Virus record (IMG/VR): IMGVR_UViG_3300030329_004507
Coordinates: 59,608 to 84,111 of that record
From: a virus
Length of the DNA stretch: 24,504 bases
Direction: 5' to 3' (one strand)
The position numbers and the translations under genes are program-made. Below are positions 14,868 through 24,400 of the stretch, piece after piece. Position 1 is the first letter of the stretch. The number at the start of each line of letters is the position of its first letter. The notes beneath the pieces were generated by a model that saw only the letters and a list, made by a program, of their open reading frames with translations, searched no databases and had not been told where the DNA came from.

Positions 14868-15493
14868 TGAAGGTAGAACTTATAGATAGAATGGGAACAG
14901 ATTTATCTGTTGTCAATGCCGCTAGGGTAAGTTATTCAAAAACTAAAGATGTGTTTGATGGCAAAGATGAAAAGTTGATAAAGTTCCTAGCAGAACACGA
15001 ACACTGGTCACCATTTGCACACGCATCAATGCAGTTCAGGATCAAGGCACCCATATTTGTAGCAAGACAACTTGTTAAACATCAAGTAGGACTTGTATGG
15101 AATGAAGTTTCAAGACGTTACGTGGACTTTCCACCTGAGATATACAAACCAGAAGCATGGAGAGGACGTCCTGTAAATTCAAAACAGGGTTCAGATGGCA
15201 CAGTTGAACTAGGACAAACAATAGATCATAATTTAGAAACAACAATGGAAAGTTGTTTGATACTCTATAACACAATGATTCAAAAAGGTGTTGCACCAGA
15301 ACAGGCACGTATGGTGCTACCACAATCAATGATGACTGAATGGTATTGGTCAGGTACTGTATATGCTTTTGCAAGGGTATGTAATTTAAGATGTAAACCT
15401 GATACTCAGAAGGAGACACAGGACGTTGCAAACATGATAGATAAATTAGCAGATGAGGCATTTCCTTACTGCTGGAAATATTTGAGAAAATAA
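14864..15493 (+). CDS. thyX: ThyX, flavin-dependent thymidylate synthase
   Basis: The 209-residue protein has the FAD/dUMP signature as RQLVKHQVGLVWNEVSRRY (family RHRxxSxNExSxR, changed in phages to KHQ with GLVWNE). The C-terminal region includes RMVLPQSMMTEWYWSG. It methylates dUMP to dTMP with FAD, NADPH and methylenetetrahydrofolate, supplying thymidine for phage replication. It is typical of marine phages. Its start is in an ATGA overlap with sufT, so nucleotide synthesis shares a transcript with Fe-S assembly. The next gene begins in a TAATG overlap. Confidence 0.96.
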   Translation: MMKVELIDRMGTDLSVVNAARVSYSKTKDVFDGKDEKLIKFLAEHEHWSPFAHASMQFRIKAPIFVARQLVKHQVGLVWNEVSRRYVDFPPEIYKPEAWRGRPVNSKQGSDGTVELGQTIDHNLETTMESCLILYNTMIQKGVAPEQARMVLPQSMMTEWYWSGTVYAFARVCNLRCKPDTQKETQDVANMIDKLADEAFPYCWKYLRK

Positions 15494-15753
15494 TGCAAGT
15501 AATAGAAATATTAATATACGGTCTAGGAATGTTAGAATTTCCTTATGACTCAAATGTAGGCAAGTGCCAAGAAAATGCAAGTTTGATATATCAACAAAAC
15601 GGTGTGGAATATTTCAACACAATAGATCCACCAGAGTTTTGGGCAGAAGGTGATTACTGGTTGGGCGAAGATGGCAAACGATACAGACTTGCTGGCCACA
15701 GATGCATTGACAAAGAGACCGGAAAAGAAATAGGACGTAACAGAGGTTATTAA
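15493..15753 (+). CDS. Unknown 86-residue protein
   Basis: It starts and ends in one-base TAATG overlaps with thyX and the sugar dehydrogenase gene. It has no signal peptide. The second half has DYWLGEDGKRYRLAGHRCIDKETGKEIG, a turn-rich, beta-like stretch with a single Cys, and the first half has a GKCQENASLIYQQ helix. I recognise no family. Confidence 0.7.
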   Translation: MQVIEILIYGLGMLEFPYDSNVGKCQENASLIYQQNGVEYFNTIDPPEFWAEGDYWLGEDGKRYRLAGHRCIDKETGKEIGRNRGY

Positions 15754-16559
15754 TGAAACTAGGTATTGTAGGACATGGCTTTGTAGGTTCAGCAGTTAAT
15801 CAAGGATTTACCAAAAACGTAAAAAAATATATTGTTGATCCAAAATATTACAGTAGCAACACCATTGAAAGTTTGATTCAGTTTAAACCCAACGCAACTT
15901 TTGTGGCAGTACCAACTCCACAATTAGAAACAGGTGAGTGTAATACAGACATACTGCAAGAAGTGTTACAAAAATTAAACAAGTACAAAGGACATCTTGT
16001 TATTGTTAAAAGCACTGTACCAGCATACAAACTACAAGCACTACAAGAAGAGTGTGTTGATTTAAAAATAGTATATAATCCAGAATTCCTCACAGAAAAG
16101 AATCACATAGAAGATTTTAAAAATCCACCCATGCACGTCTTTGGTGGAACATTGTCAGACACAGATGAAGTAGAAAAACTATACAAAGAACATTCAGTTT
16201 GCGAACCCTGTCCTGTTTACAAAACAGATATAGTAACTGCAAGTATGGTCAAGTATTGTATTAACAGTTTCCTTGCAACCAAGGTCACATTCATGAACGA
16301 GATGTATGATGTATTAAGAACGGCCCGAGGAGCAGATTGGCAAACATTTATAAAAATTATACAAACAGATCCACGTATAGGCAACACACATATGAAAGTG
16401 CCAGGCAATGATGGACAACGTGGATATGCTGGATCTTGCTTTCCTAAGGATACTAACGCACTGGCTTGGTTTGCAAGAGAGATATTAAACACACCCTTTA
16501 CACAGTTAGAAACAAGCATCAAAATCAACGATACACTAAGAAAACGTAACCAGTCATAA
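15753..16559 (+). CDS. UDP-sugar 6-dehydrogenase, short form without the C-terminal domain
   Basis: The 268-residue protein has an NAD-binding Rossmann start (GIVGHGFVGSAV), TFVAVPTPQ, NPEFL, and a catalytic Lys in ATKVTFMNE (about 177). C229 lies in the active-site loop GYAGSCFPKDTNAL. These belong to the UDP-glucose/GDP-mannose dehydrogenase family, which oxidises the sugar C6 alcohol to the acid. Family members usually have about 390-430 residues, and the C-terminal UDP-binding domain is missing here. The gene ends with an intact stop and no sign of a frameshift, so this is probably a real short form, seen in phages. Activity on free sugar nucleotide is uncertain. Confidence 0.88.
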   Translation: MKLGIVGHGFVGSAVNQGFTKNVKKYIVDPKYYSSNTIESLIQFKPNATFVAVPTPQLETGECNTDILQEVLQKLNKYKGHLVIVKSTVPAYKLQALQEECVDLKIVYNPEFLTEKNHIEDFKNPPMHVFGGTLSDTDEVEKLYKEHSVCEPCPVYKTDIVTASMVKYCINSFLATKVTFMNEMYDVLRTARGADWQTFIKIIQTDPRIGNTHMKVPGNDGQRGYAGSCFPKDTNALAWFAREILNTPFTQLETSIKINDTLRKRNQS

Positions 16560-16574
16560 CGGTTAAATACGTAT

Positions 16575-17828
16575 ATGAAACCATGGTTTGAAAAAGAAGC
16601 AGATATAATAGACTTTCCTAAACCCGAAAGGAAGGTTATTAAAATGCCCAGTGTCGCAGAATATCCAGACTTTATTACAGGTGTGCTTGACCTACAAGCA
16701 AGACGCGACAAAGGACAAATTGGCAAAGATTCATACGATAGACTTTACACAGAACTAATACACAGATTTATGAAGAAGGAATCATTTGAGAACCCATGGT
16801 TCTTGAGAGAAAAGCCTGAAGGAATAATGGGCACCGATCAAGCAACAGCAGGTAAACTATCGTGGATACAAGATAAACTTGCAAAAGGTGAAGTTAAAGA
16901 TCCACAAACAATTGACTTCGTATACAAAATTTTAAACAAAGAAAAAATTAAATCCACAATAGATTCGTTAGTTACAGGTATTGCTAAAAAAGATGCTGAC
17001 ATACAAGGATTTAGAAAATTAAATCAAGGTGTGTTTAGCACACTTATAAGAAAAATGCCTGTTAAAAAAGAACAATTAGATAACTTTTTAACTAAATGGA
17101 ATAACAGCGAAGGTTTTGTTAATACAAAAAACTTAACGCCAGGTAACAAAGGTAATATAGCAGATCTAATTCCTGACCCAACAGCATTAAAGGCTTTTGA
17201 AATTTTTGAATCTGTAAAATCACAATACAGAATGCCTAAAAAAGGTTCAACAGGTTATGGCGAATTTGGAATGGCTATGTTGTCAAATGCAGTAAGAATG
17301 AAAGCACCAGGTGATATTGAAGTGGACGGAAATCCAATCGAAGTTAAAGGAAATGATGCTAGACTATATGCAGACGAAAGAGCGATGTCTAAATCAGAAT
17401 CATTAGAAGAAGCAAGAGGTGATGCTCCTGGACTTATTTCTAATGCACACAAAAATTTACAAGATCCAGATGCATCAATTAGAAAGCCAACTGTAAAAGC
17501 AGTTGCAAACGCATTTGCATCTAGAGGATTAAAACAAGTAGAAATCAAACAAATTATAAAAGATGCACAAACAGAAGGATCAGATCCATTAAAAACTCTA
17601 GGTGTACCGTGGTGGAAAGCAGGATTTAATTATTATACTAGAGCAATCGGTATGCCAGTATTAATAATGGGATTTGGAAAATATCTGATTAGTAATAATG
17701 CAGACGATTTTGTAGACTGGGGTTGTTTACCGAGAACTCCGTCAAATTTTGGATATCTATTTGGAAGACAAGCAGGACAATCTAGAGAGATGTTCCCAAA
17801 AATTTTCATACCCGGCCATAACAAATAA
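16575..17828 (+). CDS. Conserved T4-like phage protein of unknown function
   Basis: The 417-residue protein starts at ATG 16575. It begins with MKPWFEKEADIIDFPKPERKV, followed by SVAEYPDFITGVLDLQARRDKG and LIHRFMKKESFENPWFLREK. From memory this N-terminal block recurs in cyanophage T4-like proteins of unknown function. The middle is Lys-rich, and the C-terminal part has a GYGEFGMAML segment, a VKGNDARLYADERAM stretch reminiscent of restriction-like nuclease strands (EVKGNDAR), and an aromatic end. No signal peptide. A TTAAATA box lies at 16563-16569, only 5 nt before the start, so it may be a late promoter of a nearly leaderless mRNA. It could be a nuclease or structural protein; I cannot decide. 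Confidence 0.8.
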   Translation: MKPWFEKEADIIDFPKPERKVIKMPSVAEYPDFITGVLDLQARRDKGQIGKDSYDRLYTELIHRFMKKESFENPWFLREKPEGIMGTDQATAGKLSWIQDKLAKGEVKDPQTIDFVYKILNKEKIKSTIDSLVTGIAKKDADIQGFRKLNQGVFSTLIRKMPVKKEQLDNFLTKWNNSEGFVNTKNLTPGNKGNIADLIPDPTALKAFEIFESVKSQYRMPKKGSTGYGEFGMAMLSNAVRMKAPGDIEVDGNPIEVKGNDARLYADERAMSKSESLEEARGDAPGLISNAHKNLQDPDASIRKPTVKAVANAFASRGLKQVEIKQIIKDAQTEGSDPLKTLGVPWWKAGFNYYTRAIGMPVLIMGFGKYLISNNADDFVDWGCLPRTPSNFGYLFGRQAGQSREMFPKIFIPGHNK

Positions 17829-17836
17829 TTAATAGT

Positions 17837-18643
17837 ATGGACATAGACATAGGCAATGACAAGCCTTTCTTTCTGATTGCAGGACCTTGTCAAATAGAAT
17901 CGCAAGAACACGCACTACATATGGCAACTGCCATAAAACATATTACTGACTATCTAGATATACCACTCATTTATAAATCAAGTTTTGACAAAGCCAACAG
18001 AACTTCTTTACACGGTAAACGTGGAGCAGGACTAGAACGTGGTATGCGAATATTTGATTACCTCAAAGAACAAATACCTGGTTTAAAAATAATAACAGAT
18101 GTACACACTGAAGAACAATGTAATATAGTTGCACCACACGTGGACGCACTACAAATACCTGCTTTCTTATGCAGACAAACAGACTTACTATTGGCCGCGG
18201 CCAACACAGGCTTATATATTAATGTTAAAAAAGGACAGTTTCTAGCACCATGGGATATGAAAAACGTTGCAGAAAAATTAGCATCCACAGGCAACGAAAA
18301 AATTTGGTTGTGTGAAAGAGGCACAAGTTTTGGATACAACACTCTTGTAAATGATATGAGAGGATTACATGAAATGAAAAAGACAGGTTATCCTGTTGTT
18401 ATAGATGCCACACACAGTTGTCAACAACCAGGTGGACAAGGTACAAGTTCAGGTGGTAACAGAGAACACATACCTGTAATTGCAAAGTCGGCTGTTGCTG
18501 TTGGTGTTGCTGGTGTGTTTATGGAAGTGCATAATGACCCTGATAATGCCGCAAGTGATGGACCAAACAATTTACATTTAAACGATCTAGAAAAACTTTT
18601 AATAAAACTAAAACAGATAGATGACATTACCAAATCTGAATAA
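17837..18643 (+). CDS. kdsA: KdsA, 3-deoxy-8-phosphooctulonate synthase
   Basis: The full-length protein has 268 residues. Key motifs are IAGPCQIES near the start, YKSSFDKANR, the KDO8P-synthase signature RGAGLERGM, IITDVHTEEQC, LQIPAFLCRQTDLL, NVKKGQFLAPWDM, LCERGTSFGYN and VIDATHSCQQPGG. It condenses phosphoenolpyruvate with arabinose-5-phosphate to KDO-8-phosphate, the LPS inner-core sugar precursor. With the sugar dehydrogenase 1.3 kb upstream it suggests manipulation of host surface carbohydrate. It starts 8 nt after the previous stop, with no strong ribosome site, and overlaps the SGNH gene by 23 nt. Confidence 0.97.
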   Translation: MDIDIGNDKPFFLIAGPCQIESQEHALHMATAIKHITDYLDIPLIYKSSFDKANRTSLHGKRGAGLERGMRIFDYLKEQIPGLKIITDVHTEEQCNIVAPHVDALQIPAFLCRQTDLLLAAANTGLYINVKKGQFLAPWDMKNVAEKLASTGNEKIWLCERGTSFGYNTLVNDMRGLHEMKKTGYPVVIDATHSCQQPGGQGTSSGGNREHIPVIAKSAVAVGVAGVFMEVHNDPDNAASDGPNNLHLNDLEKLLIKLKQIDDITKSE

Positions 18644-19277
18644 ATTAAAGCCTAGAAAATTTTTAAGTTTAGGAAGACATTCTCTTGCACACGTTGGAGA
18701 CTTATCTAAACCTTATTTTGTTGTGGTTGGTTGCAGTTACACATACGGAGTTGGTTTAAATTACAAAGATGTATGGTGTAATAAACTAGCACAAACCTTA
18801 GGCCTAGAACACATCAATTTGTCGTTTCCAGGAACATCCATAGAATATCAATACGATAAAATATTACAAACAGAAAAAATATTGTCAGATGCAAAATTTA
18901 TCATTTGGATGCAATCTTCTCCTGTGCGTTCACACAGAACATTTTTAAGTTTTTTAATTGGCGATAAATCTGCTAGAATTCCAGTTTCTACAACTTGGGG
19001 AGACAAAAAACTTTGGGAAAAAGTTCAACGTTTTTATGATCTAACTAAAAATAAAAAAATAATTTTTACCAACGGATGGCATTGGAATAACAAAATAAAA
19101 CTTTTATTAGAAAATAAAATTTGTAAACAAAACAAAAACTATTTTTTAAACAAATACGAACCTGAAGATTTAGGATTTGATAAAATACACCCTGGTACAC
19201 AATCTCATCTACATCTTGTAAATGATATTGGTTCTCATATAACAAAACATTTCTCTGATTGGATTGGTAATAAGTAA
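18621..19277 (+). CDS. SGNH/GDSL-like hydrolase
   Basis: The 218-residue protein has an SGNH pattern: the catalytic Ser region VVVGCSYTYGVG (S39), the NLSFPGTSI block, and a C-terminal D187-x2-H190 (DKIHPGTQSHLHLV). These esterases and acetylhydrolases remove acyl groups from sugars and lipids. There is no signal peptide. SGNH-like proteins are frequent in marine phages as tail- or glycan-modifying enzymes. The position after kdsA supports a glycan-linked role, but the substrate is unknown. It overlaps kdsA by 23 nt. Confidence 0.8.
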   Translation: MTLPNLNKLKPRKFLSLGRHSLAHVGDLSKPYFVVVGCSYTYGVGLNYKDVWCNKLAQTLGLEHINLSFPGTSIEYQYDKILQTEKILSDAKFIIWMQSSPVRSHRTFLSFLIGDKSARIPVSTTWGDKKLWEKVQRFYDLTKNKKIIFTNGWHWNNKIKLLLENKICKQNKNYFLNKYEPEDLGFDKIHPGTQSHLHLVNDIGSHITKHFSDWIGNK

Positions 19278-19283
19278 TAGTGT

Positions 19284-19862
19284 ATGACAGATACACATGG
19301 CAAATTACTTGTAGCACCTCCAAATATGCCAGATTGGCGATTCCAAAAAACAGTTATCTATATGTGGCGACACGATGTTTCAGGGGCGGCCGGTGTAGTT
19401 GTTAATAAAAAATGCAAACATCCTGATTTCAAACACATATGTGATGAAGGAGTAATCAAACGAAACGAAAATGTTAATACTCCTGTGTATTACGGTGGAC
19501 CTGTATTAAACAATATTATTGGTGTATTACACTCAAAAGAGTTTACACTGGGCAGTTCAAATAAATCAGAAACTCAACCACTTGCATTTACACTTGATAG
19601 AAAAATGCTAGAAGTTATTGCACAAGGTGCCGGTCCTAAACAAAAAATTATTACTATGGGAATGGCAAATTGGACTGGAGGACAACTGGAAGATGAACTA
19701 GAAGCATTACCACCACGTAAGCCTGCAATGAGTTGGCTTGTTCTTCCTTATGATGAAAAAATTGTGTTTGGTCCACAACCAGTGGATCTCTGGGAGATGT
19801 GTGTATCTCGTGCTATTGAAAACAAAACAAAAGAAATTTTATCTCATAACTTCAAAGACTAA
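19284..19862 (+). CDS. yqgE: YqgE/AlgH family protein (UPF0301, DUF179)
   Basis: The 192-residue protein has the family start GKLLVAPPNMPDWRFQKTVIYMWRHD, then GAAGVVVNKK, VYYGGPV and a C-terminal EDELEA...WLVLPYDEKIVFG segment. Bacterial YqgE/AlgH is a cytoplasmic protein linked to transcriptional regulation and envelope genes in some species; its biochemical role is unsettled. It starts 6 nt after the SGNH stop in the same operon. A phage copy is unusual and may change host envelope gene control. Confidence 0.9.
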   Translation: MTDTHGKLLVAPPNMPDWRFQKTVIYMWRHDVSGAAGVVVNKKCKHPDFKHICDEGVIKRNENVNTPVYYGGPVLNNIIGVLHSKEFTLGSSNKSETQPLAFTLDRKMLEVIAQGAGPKQKIITMGMANWTGGQLEDELEALPPRKPAMSWLVLPYDEKIVFGPQPVDLWEMCVSRAIENKTKEILSHNFKD

Positions 19863-19893
19863 TCTTTATTTTTAAGAAATAATAAATATTGTG

Positions 19894-20982
19894 ATGAAGA
19901 AATTCCTTACAATTTTTATACTTGTTACATTTTATTCAGTATCATTTGCTGAAGAAATTCAATGGAAATGGGAAAAGGCTTTTAATAGTGTTGTATTGAT
20001 TAGTGGAGAAAATGAAGTTGGTAGAATAATAAGCGATCCATTTGACCAAGCAACTCCTGACGGGCCACCAGGTGAAGATAAAGGACCTAATTCAGTAGTC
20101 CCAAAGACAGTACCATATGGTATGGGATCAGGATTTTTTATTGATGAAAAACATATCATAACAAACTATCACGTTGTTAAAGGTTTTGATAAAATAACTC
20201 TTTACATTTATAATCATCCATATCCAGTAGATGATGTTGAAATTATAGGATATGATGCATCTATTGATATTGCTATTTTAAGAGTTAATGAAAAAGATCT
20301 TCCTAATGATATTTTGTCATTTGCAAAAGAAAGTCCTTTAATTGGTGATGATGTTTATGCACTTGGACACGGAATGAGTCAAATGTGGTCATTGACTAAA
20401 GGCATTTTAAGTTATGACTATAGAAGAAATCCAGGCACAAGTTTTGTTCACTACTTACAAACTGATGCAGTCATAAACTCTGGTAATTCTGGAGGTCCAT
20501 TAATGAATAATGATGGCGATGTTGTTGGTGTTAATACTTTAATAATATCAGGAGACAAATTCTATGTTGGTTATGGTTATGTTATTCCAACACCTTTAGT
20601 TGAAAGAGTAGCAACACAAATTATAGAAACTGGTAAACACGTCAAACCATCTATAGGTATAAAAATGAGTATTACAGAGGATAGAGAATTATACGAAAGA
20701 TTAAAATCTGAAGGTTTAGGACATTATTTAGAAATTAAAGAAGTTATTGTAGGTTCCGCGGCAGAACAATACGGTATACAAAAAGGCGATATAATAATAT
20801 CAATTGATGGCACAGATATTCAAGTAATGCCTCAAGTAATTGAATTTTTATGGACTAAAAATCCAGGCGACGAAATTGTTTTTAAAGTTTATAGAATAAA
20901 TGCTAGAGAAAAAATTGTAGATGTTCCTGTTGTATTAGGAACTCTTGAAGAAAAAGAACCAGTACCTCTTTACGGAAAATAA
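19894..20982 (+). CDS. HtrA/DegP-type serine protease with PDZ domain
   Basis: The 362-residue protein starts at ATG 19894 (a GTG three bases earlier is less likely). A signal peptide is visible: MKKFLTIFILVTFYSVSFA with an AFA-like cleavage. The trypsin-like domain has H93 (NYHVVKG), D125 (SIDIAILRV) and S199 (NSGNSGGPL), and a PDZ domain follows (YLEIKEVIVGSAAEQYGIQKGDIIISIDGTDI). It should be a periplasmic protein-quality protease. Length fits an HtrA with one PDZ. The upstream 32-nt gap holds an AATAAATA-like stretch and no clear ribosome site. It converges with the next gene by 3 nt. Confidence 0.95.
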   Translation: MKKFLTIFILVTFYSVSFAEEIQWKWEKAFNSVVLISGENEVGRIISDPFDQATPDGPPGEDKGPNSVVPKTVPYGMGSGFFIDEKHIITNYHVVKGFDKITLYIYNHPYPVDDVEIIGYDASIDIAILRVNEKDLPNDILSFAKESPLIGDDVYALGHGMSQMWSLTKGILSYDYRRNPGTSFVHYLQTDAVINSGNSGGPLMNNDGDVVGVNTLIISGDKFYVGYGYVIPTPLVERVATQIIETGKHVKPSIGIKMSITEDRELYERLKSEGLGHYLEIKEVIVGSAAEQYGIQKGDIIISIDGTDIQVMPQVIEFLWTKNPGDEIVFKVYRINAREKIVDVPVVLGTLEEKEPVPLYGK

Positions 20983-20985
20983 AAA

Positions 20986-21399
20986 CTACTGCATAGGATC
21001 GCAGGAACTAATAACAAGAAACCACAACTTATCATATTCCCAAGTATAATCCCATTGGTGCTTTAGATAAAACTGCTGTATAGGCCAAGCCATTCTTTCC
21101 ATTTCTCTTGAACAAGCAAACTTCATGCCGTTCATGTCCTGAAGATAGTGTACCATTTCGTGTACAAGCACTCCCATATCCCAAGCCTCTCTACGATCCC
21201 AATCATCTGGCAAAAATATAGTATCTGATTCTTTATTGTACATTCCGTGGAGTTGATCAGGTTCATACTTGTTATCTCCATAGAACATCTCTTCTAATTG
21301 ATCTTGTGGTAAGAATATCACTTTTGGTACATCAAAATTTGTACTAAACGGAGTATTGGCTCCTAACCATATCATTAACGCAGTTAAAATCTCTTTCAT
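20986..21399 (-). CDS. HExxH zinc-metalloprotease-like protein
   Basis: The 137-residue protein starts at the ATG complementary to 21397-21399 (TTG three bases earlier is unlikely). H80-E81-x2-H84 (LVHEMVHYLQD) is the zinc-binding motif, and a downstream MERMAW helix plausibly gives the third ligand. Several prominent residues (FLPDDWDRREAWDMG) match a marine-phage HExxH family I remember only loosely. The N terminus is weakly hydrophobic (TALMIWLGA). It sits alone on the minus strand between two plus-strand genes, with no clear ribosome site, so its own promoter would lie in 21400-21478. It could be a peptidase acting with the neighbouring HtrA. Confidence 0.85.
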   Translation of the reverse strand: MKEILTALMIWLGANTPFSTNFDVPKVIFLPQDQLEEMFYGDNKYEPDQLHGMYNKESDTIFLPDDWDRREAWDMGVLVHEMVHYLQDMNGMKFACSREMERMAWPIQQFYLKHQWDYTWEYDKLWFLVISSCDPMQ

Positions 21400-21478
21400 C
21401 AAAATATTTACAATAATATACGTAGTTTTAATAACTGCACATATTATTAAATATCAATGAGCGAGGTTAACGTACATA

Positions 21479-24400
21479 ATGGCAGGTCCATCTGACACGA
21501 TAGAAATATCCTATGAACAATTATCTACGGGTAAATTTATACGTGATGGGAGTGACTTAACTATTACGACCAACAACCTATTCGGTGAATCAGAAACGGT
21601 TCTGCTCAAAAACTACTTTCTCACATCACCCGACCTCGTAACGACCAAAGGATCAATTCTCAAAGGAAACATAGTTAACCTACTGGCTATTAACAGCCAA
21701 CCTCTTGACCAGACATATGTGGCCTTTGAGGATCCACAAGCAATAGGTAAGATAACAATCGCCGACGGACCTGTAGTTGTTCAACGGGCAGACCAGTTAA
21801 TTGAACTTCAAGTGGGTGACTTTATATATCTCAACGATGTTATAGAGGCAAAGACCGGGTCCGTTGGTATTGCGTTTGCAGACGAAACTACACTTTCAGT
21901 TGATGCAGGATCAAAAATGGTTGTAGATGAATTTGTTTACGATCCAGAAAATCCAACAACAGGTTCAATGAATGCAAATATTATTACAGGAAACTTTTCT
22001 TTTGTATCAGGACAAATTGCAAAAGTAGGAAACGATGCAATGACTGTAACAACACCAGTATTAACAATTGGTGTTAGAGGTACGCAAGTGGCAGGTAAAG
22101 CATCACAAGAAGGTGAAGCAAACGAAATTGTACTACTTCCAAATGAAGATGGAACAGTAGGACAAATTTTAGTTTCTAACCAATCAGGCACTGTGCTATT
22201 AACAAAAGCATTTGAGTCAACAACTATTACATCAAGTTTTATGCCACCAACTGTTCCTGTAATACTTCCAGAAGAAATAGTATTAAAAAAGTTTGGTACT
22301 ACAATTAATACCACACGTAGAACAGAAAAAAAAGCAGAAGAAGAACGTGAGGAATCTGAGAACGAAGAAGAAAAAGAAGAAGACGAAGAAGAAAAGGACG
22401 AAGAAGAAAAAGAAGAAGAGACTGAGGAAGATACTGAGGAAGAAGTAGAAGACCCATTCGAAGAAGAAATTAGTGAAGAAGAATTAGAAAATTTAGAAGA
22501 TGAGGTTGCTGAAGAAACAGCACCAGTAGAAGAAGAAACTCCTATTGAAGATGATATTTTTACAGAAGAACCTATCGTAGAAGAAAAAGAAGATCAACCT
22601 GTTGTTGAAGAACAACCTATTGTTGAAGATACACCAACAGAAGATACGCAAACAGAGGATACACAAACAGAAGAACCAGAAGTGGAAGAAGAACCTGTTA
22701 TTGAAAGTGAGCCAATAATAGAAGATACATATGTACCACCTCCACCACCACCACCTGTTACTGATCCTATAGTAGATACACCGGTTGTTGCTCCACCACC
22801 TGTAACATATGAACCAGAACCGGAACCAGAGCCTTATGTACCACCTCCTACTGAAGAAGAGGAAGATCCACCTGAAGTTAATGAAGCACCAACTTTTAAT
22901 ACAACTACTGCTGTATCAGTTGCAGAAAGTCTTTCAAATGGATCAACAGTTGCCACTATGTCAGCAACAGATCCTAACACAGATACATCATTAAACACAT
23001 TAACGTATTCAATTACAGCAGGAAATGATGAAGGTAAATTTACAATCAATTCATCAACTGGAGTAATATCATACTCAACACAGGCGGCAACATTAACAAC
23101 AGAAACATTTGAAAGTTTTTCTAATGGTGCAACAGCAACAGGATGGACTGGAGATAATGGAGTTTATGATACTAATAAATGGACAACTGTACTAGGAAAA
23201 ATTAATGGTAACATAAATTCAGAACAAGACGTTTATAAAACATTTGACTTTAGTGAAACATATGCAGGAAAAAGAGTTGCAATAGACTTTTTGTTTTGGG
23301 AGTGGGGTACTTGGGACGCACACAACTACGGACCAGATGGTGGTACAGAACAATTCCGTGTCTATGTTAATGATACTAATGTTGTTGCTGATGACAGACG
23401 TAAGGATGGATTTGGTGCTGGTGATAAAAAATACGGTGTAGAAACACAAAGCACTGGTTGGGATCCAGTACAAGATTCAGCCATATACGGAGATGAAGAA
23501 GGAGAACTTTATACAGTGTATGGCACACTGGACGCAAGTGGAGATATCAAATTAGGATTTGGTATGCGAGTTGGCGAAGGCATAAACAATGAATCAGGAG
23601 CAATAGATAATTTAAAAATTTACTTAACAGATTTAAACTATGAAGATGATCAACAATATGTATTAACTGTTCAAGCAAGTGATGGCAGTTTATCTGCAAC
23701 CACAACACAAACAATTAATGTAACAGATGTAAATGAAGCACCAAGAATGGAAGATGCTAGAGATCCTGTAACCGTTGCTGAAAATGTTGCTGACAATACA
23801 AACATAGCATCAATTTTTGCAGAAGACCCAGACGGTGACGATGTTACATATTCAATTACAGCAGGTAATACAAATAACAAATTTAGTATTACCTATTACA
23901 ATTCTACAAATTCAGGTTTAATTGAAACCAATGGATCATTAGATTATGAAACAACAACACAATATACTTTAACTATAACAGCAACTGATGAACATGGTTT
24001 GACTGCAACCACAACACAGGTTATCAATGTATCTGATATTGATGAAGCCACACAATATTCAAAATCAATGAATTATGGAACACTAGCGACTTGGGGTGGC
24101 AAATATAATGAAGACATGATGATTAACAACGCATGGACCAATCCAAAAGTATTACTATTAGGAGAATTTAATTCTGGTAATAGTGAACACGTAGAAGATA
24201 TTTTTGAATCAGTTGCTAGTGGAAGTAATTATCCCTCCTGGACTGTAACGGATGGTGGAAATAATTGGGGTACAATTGACTCATACACTAAAGTACAATT
24301 ATCAGACTATGCCGTGGTAGTTGATCTTACAGTTGACAACAGACATGGTGATGGTGCAGGTGGCAATTCGTCAAGTTATACAAAAACAATAACTGATGAT

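Noticed and set aside
16217-16726. 169-residue open frame on the minus strand across the sugar dehydrogenase and next gene
   Set aside because: It covers two well-supported plus-strand genes and has no family resemblance or start signals.
21457-21478. ATG just before the FecR gene
   Set aside because: It is in another frame and reads into a stop after about 12 codons.
22809-22994. Plus-strand open frame with low-complexity Leu/Gln peptide
   Set aside because: It lies out of frame inside the FecR/cadherin gene's acidic and Pro-rich spacer, whose repeats create a long shifted frame.
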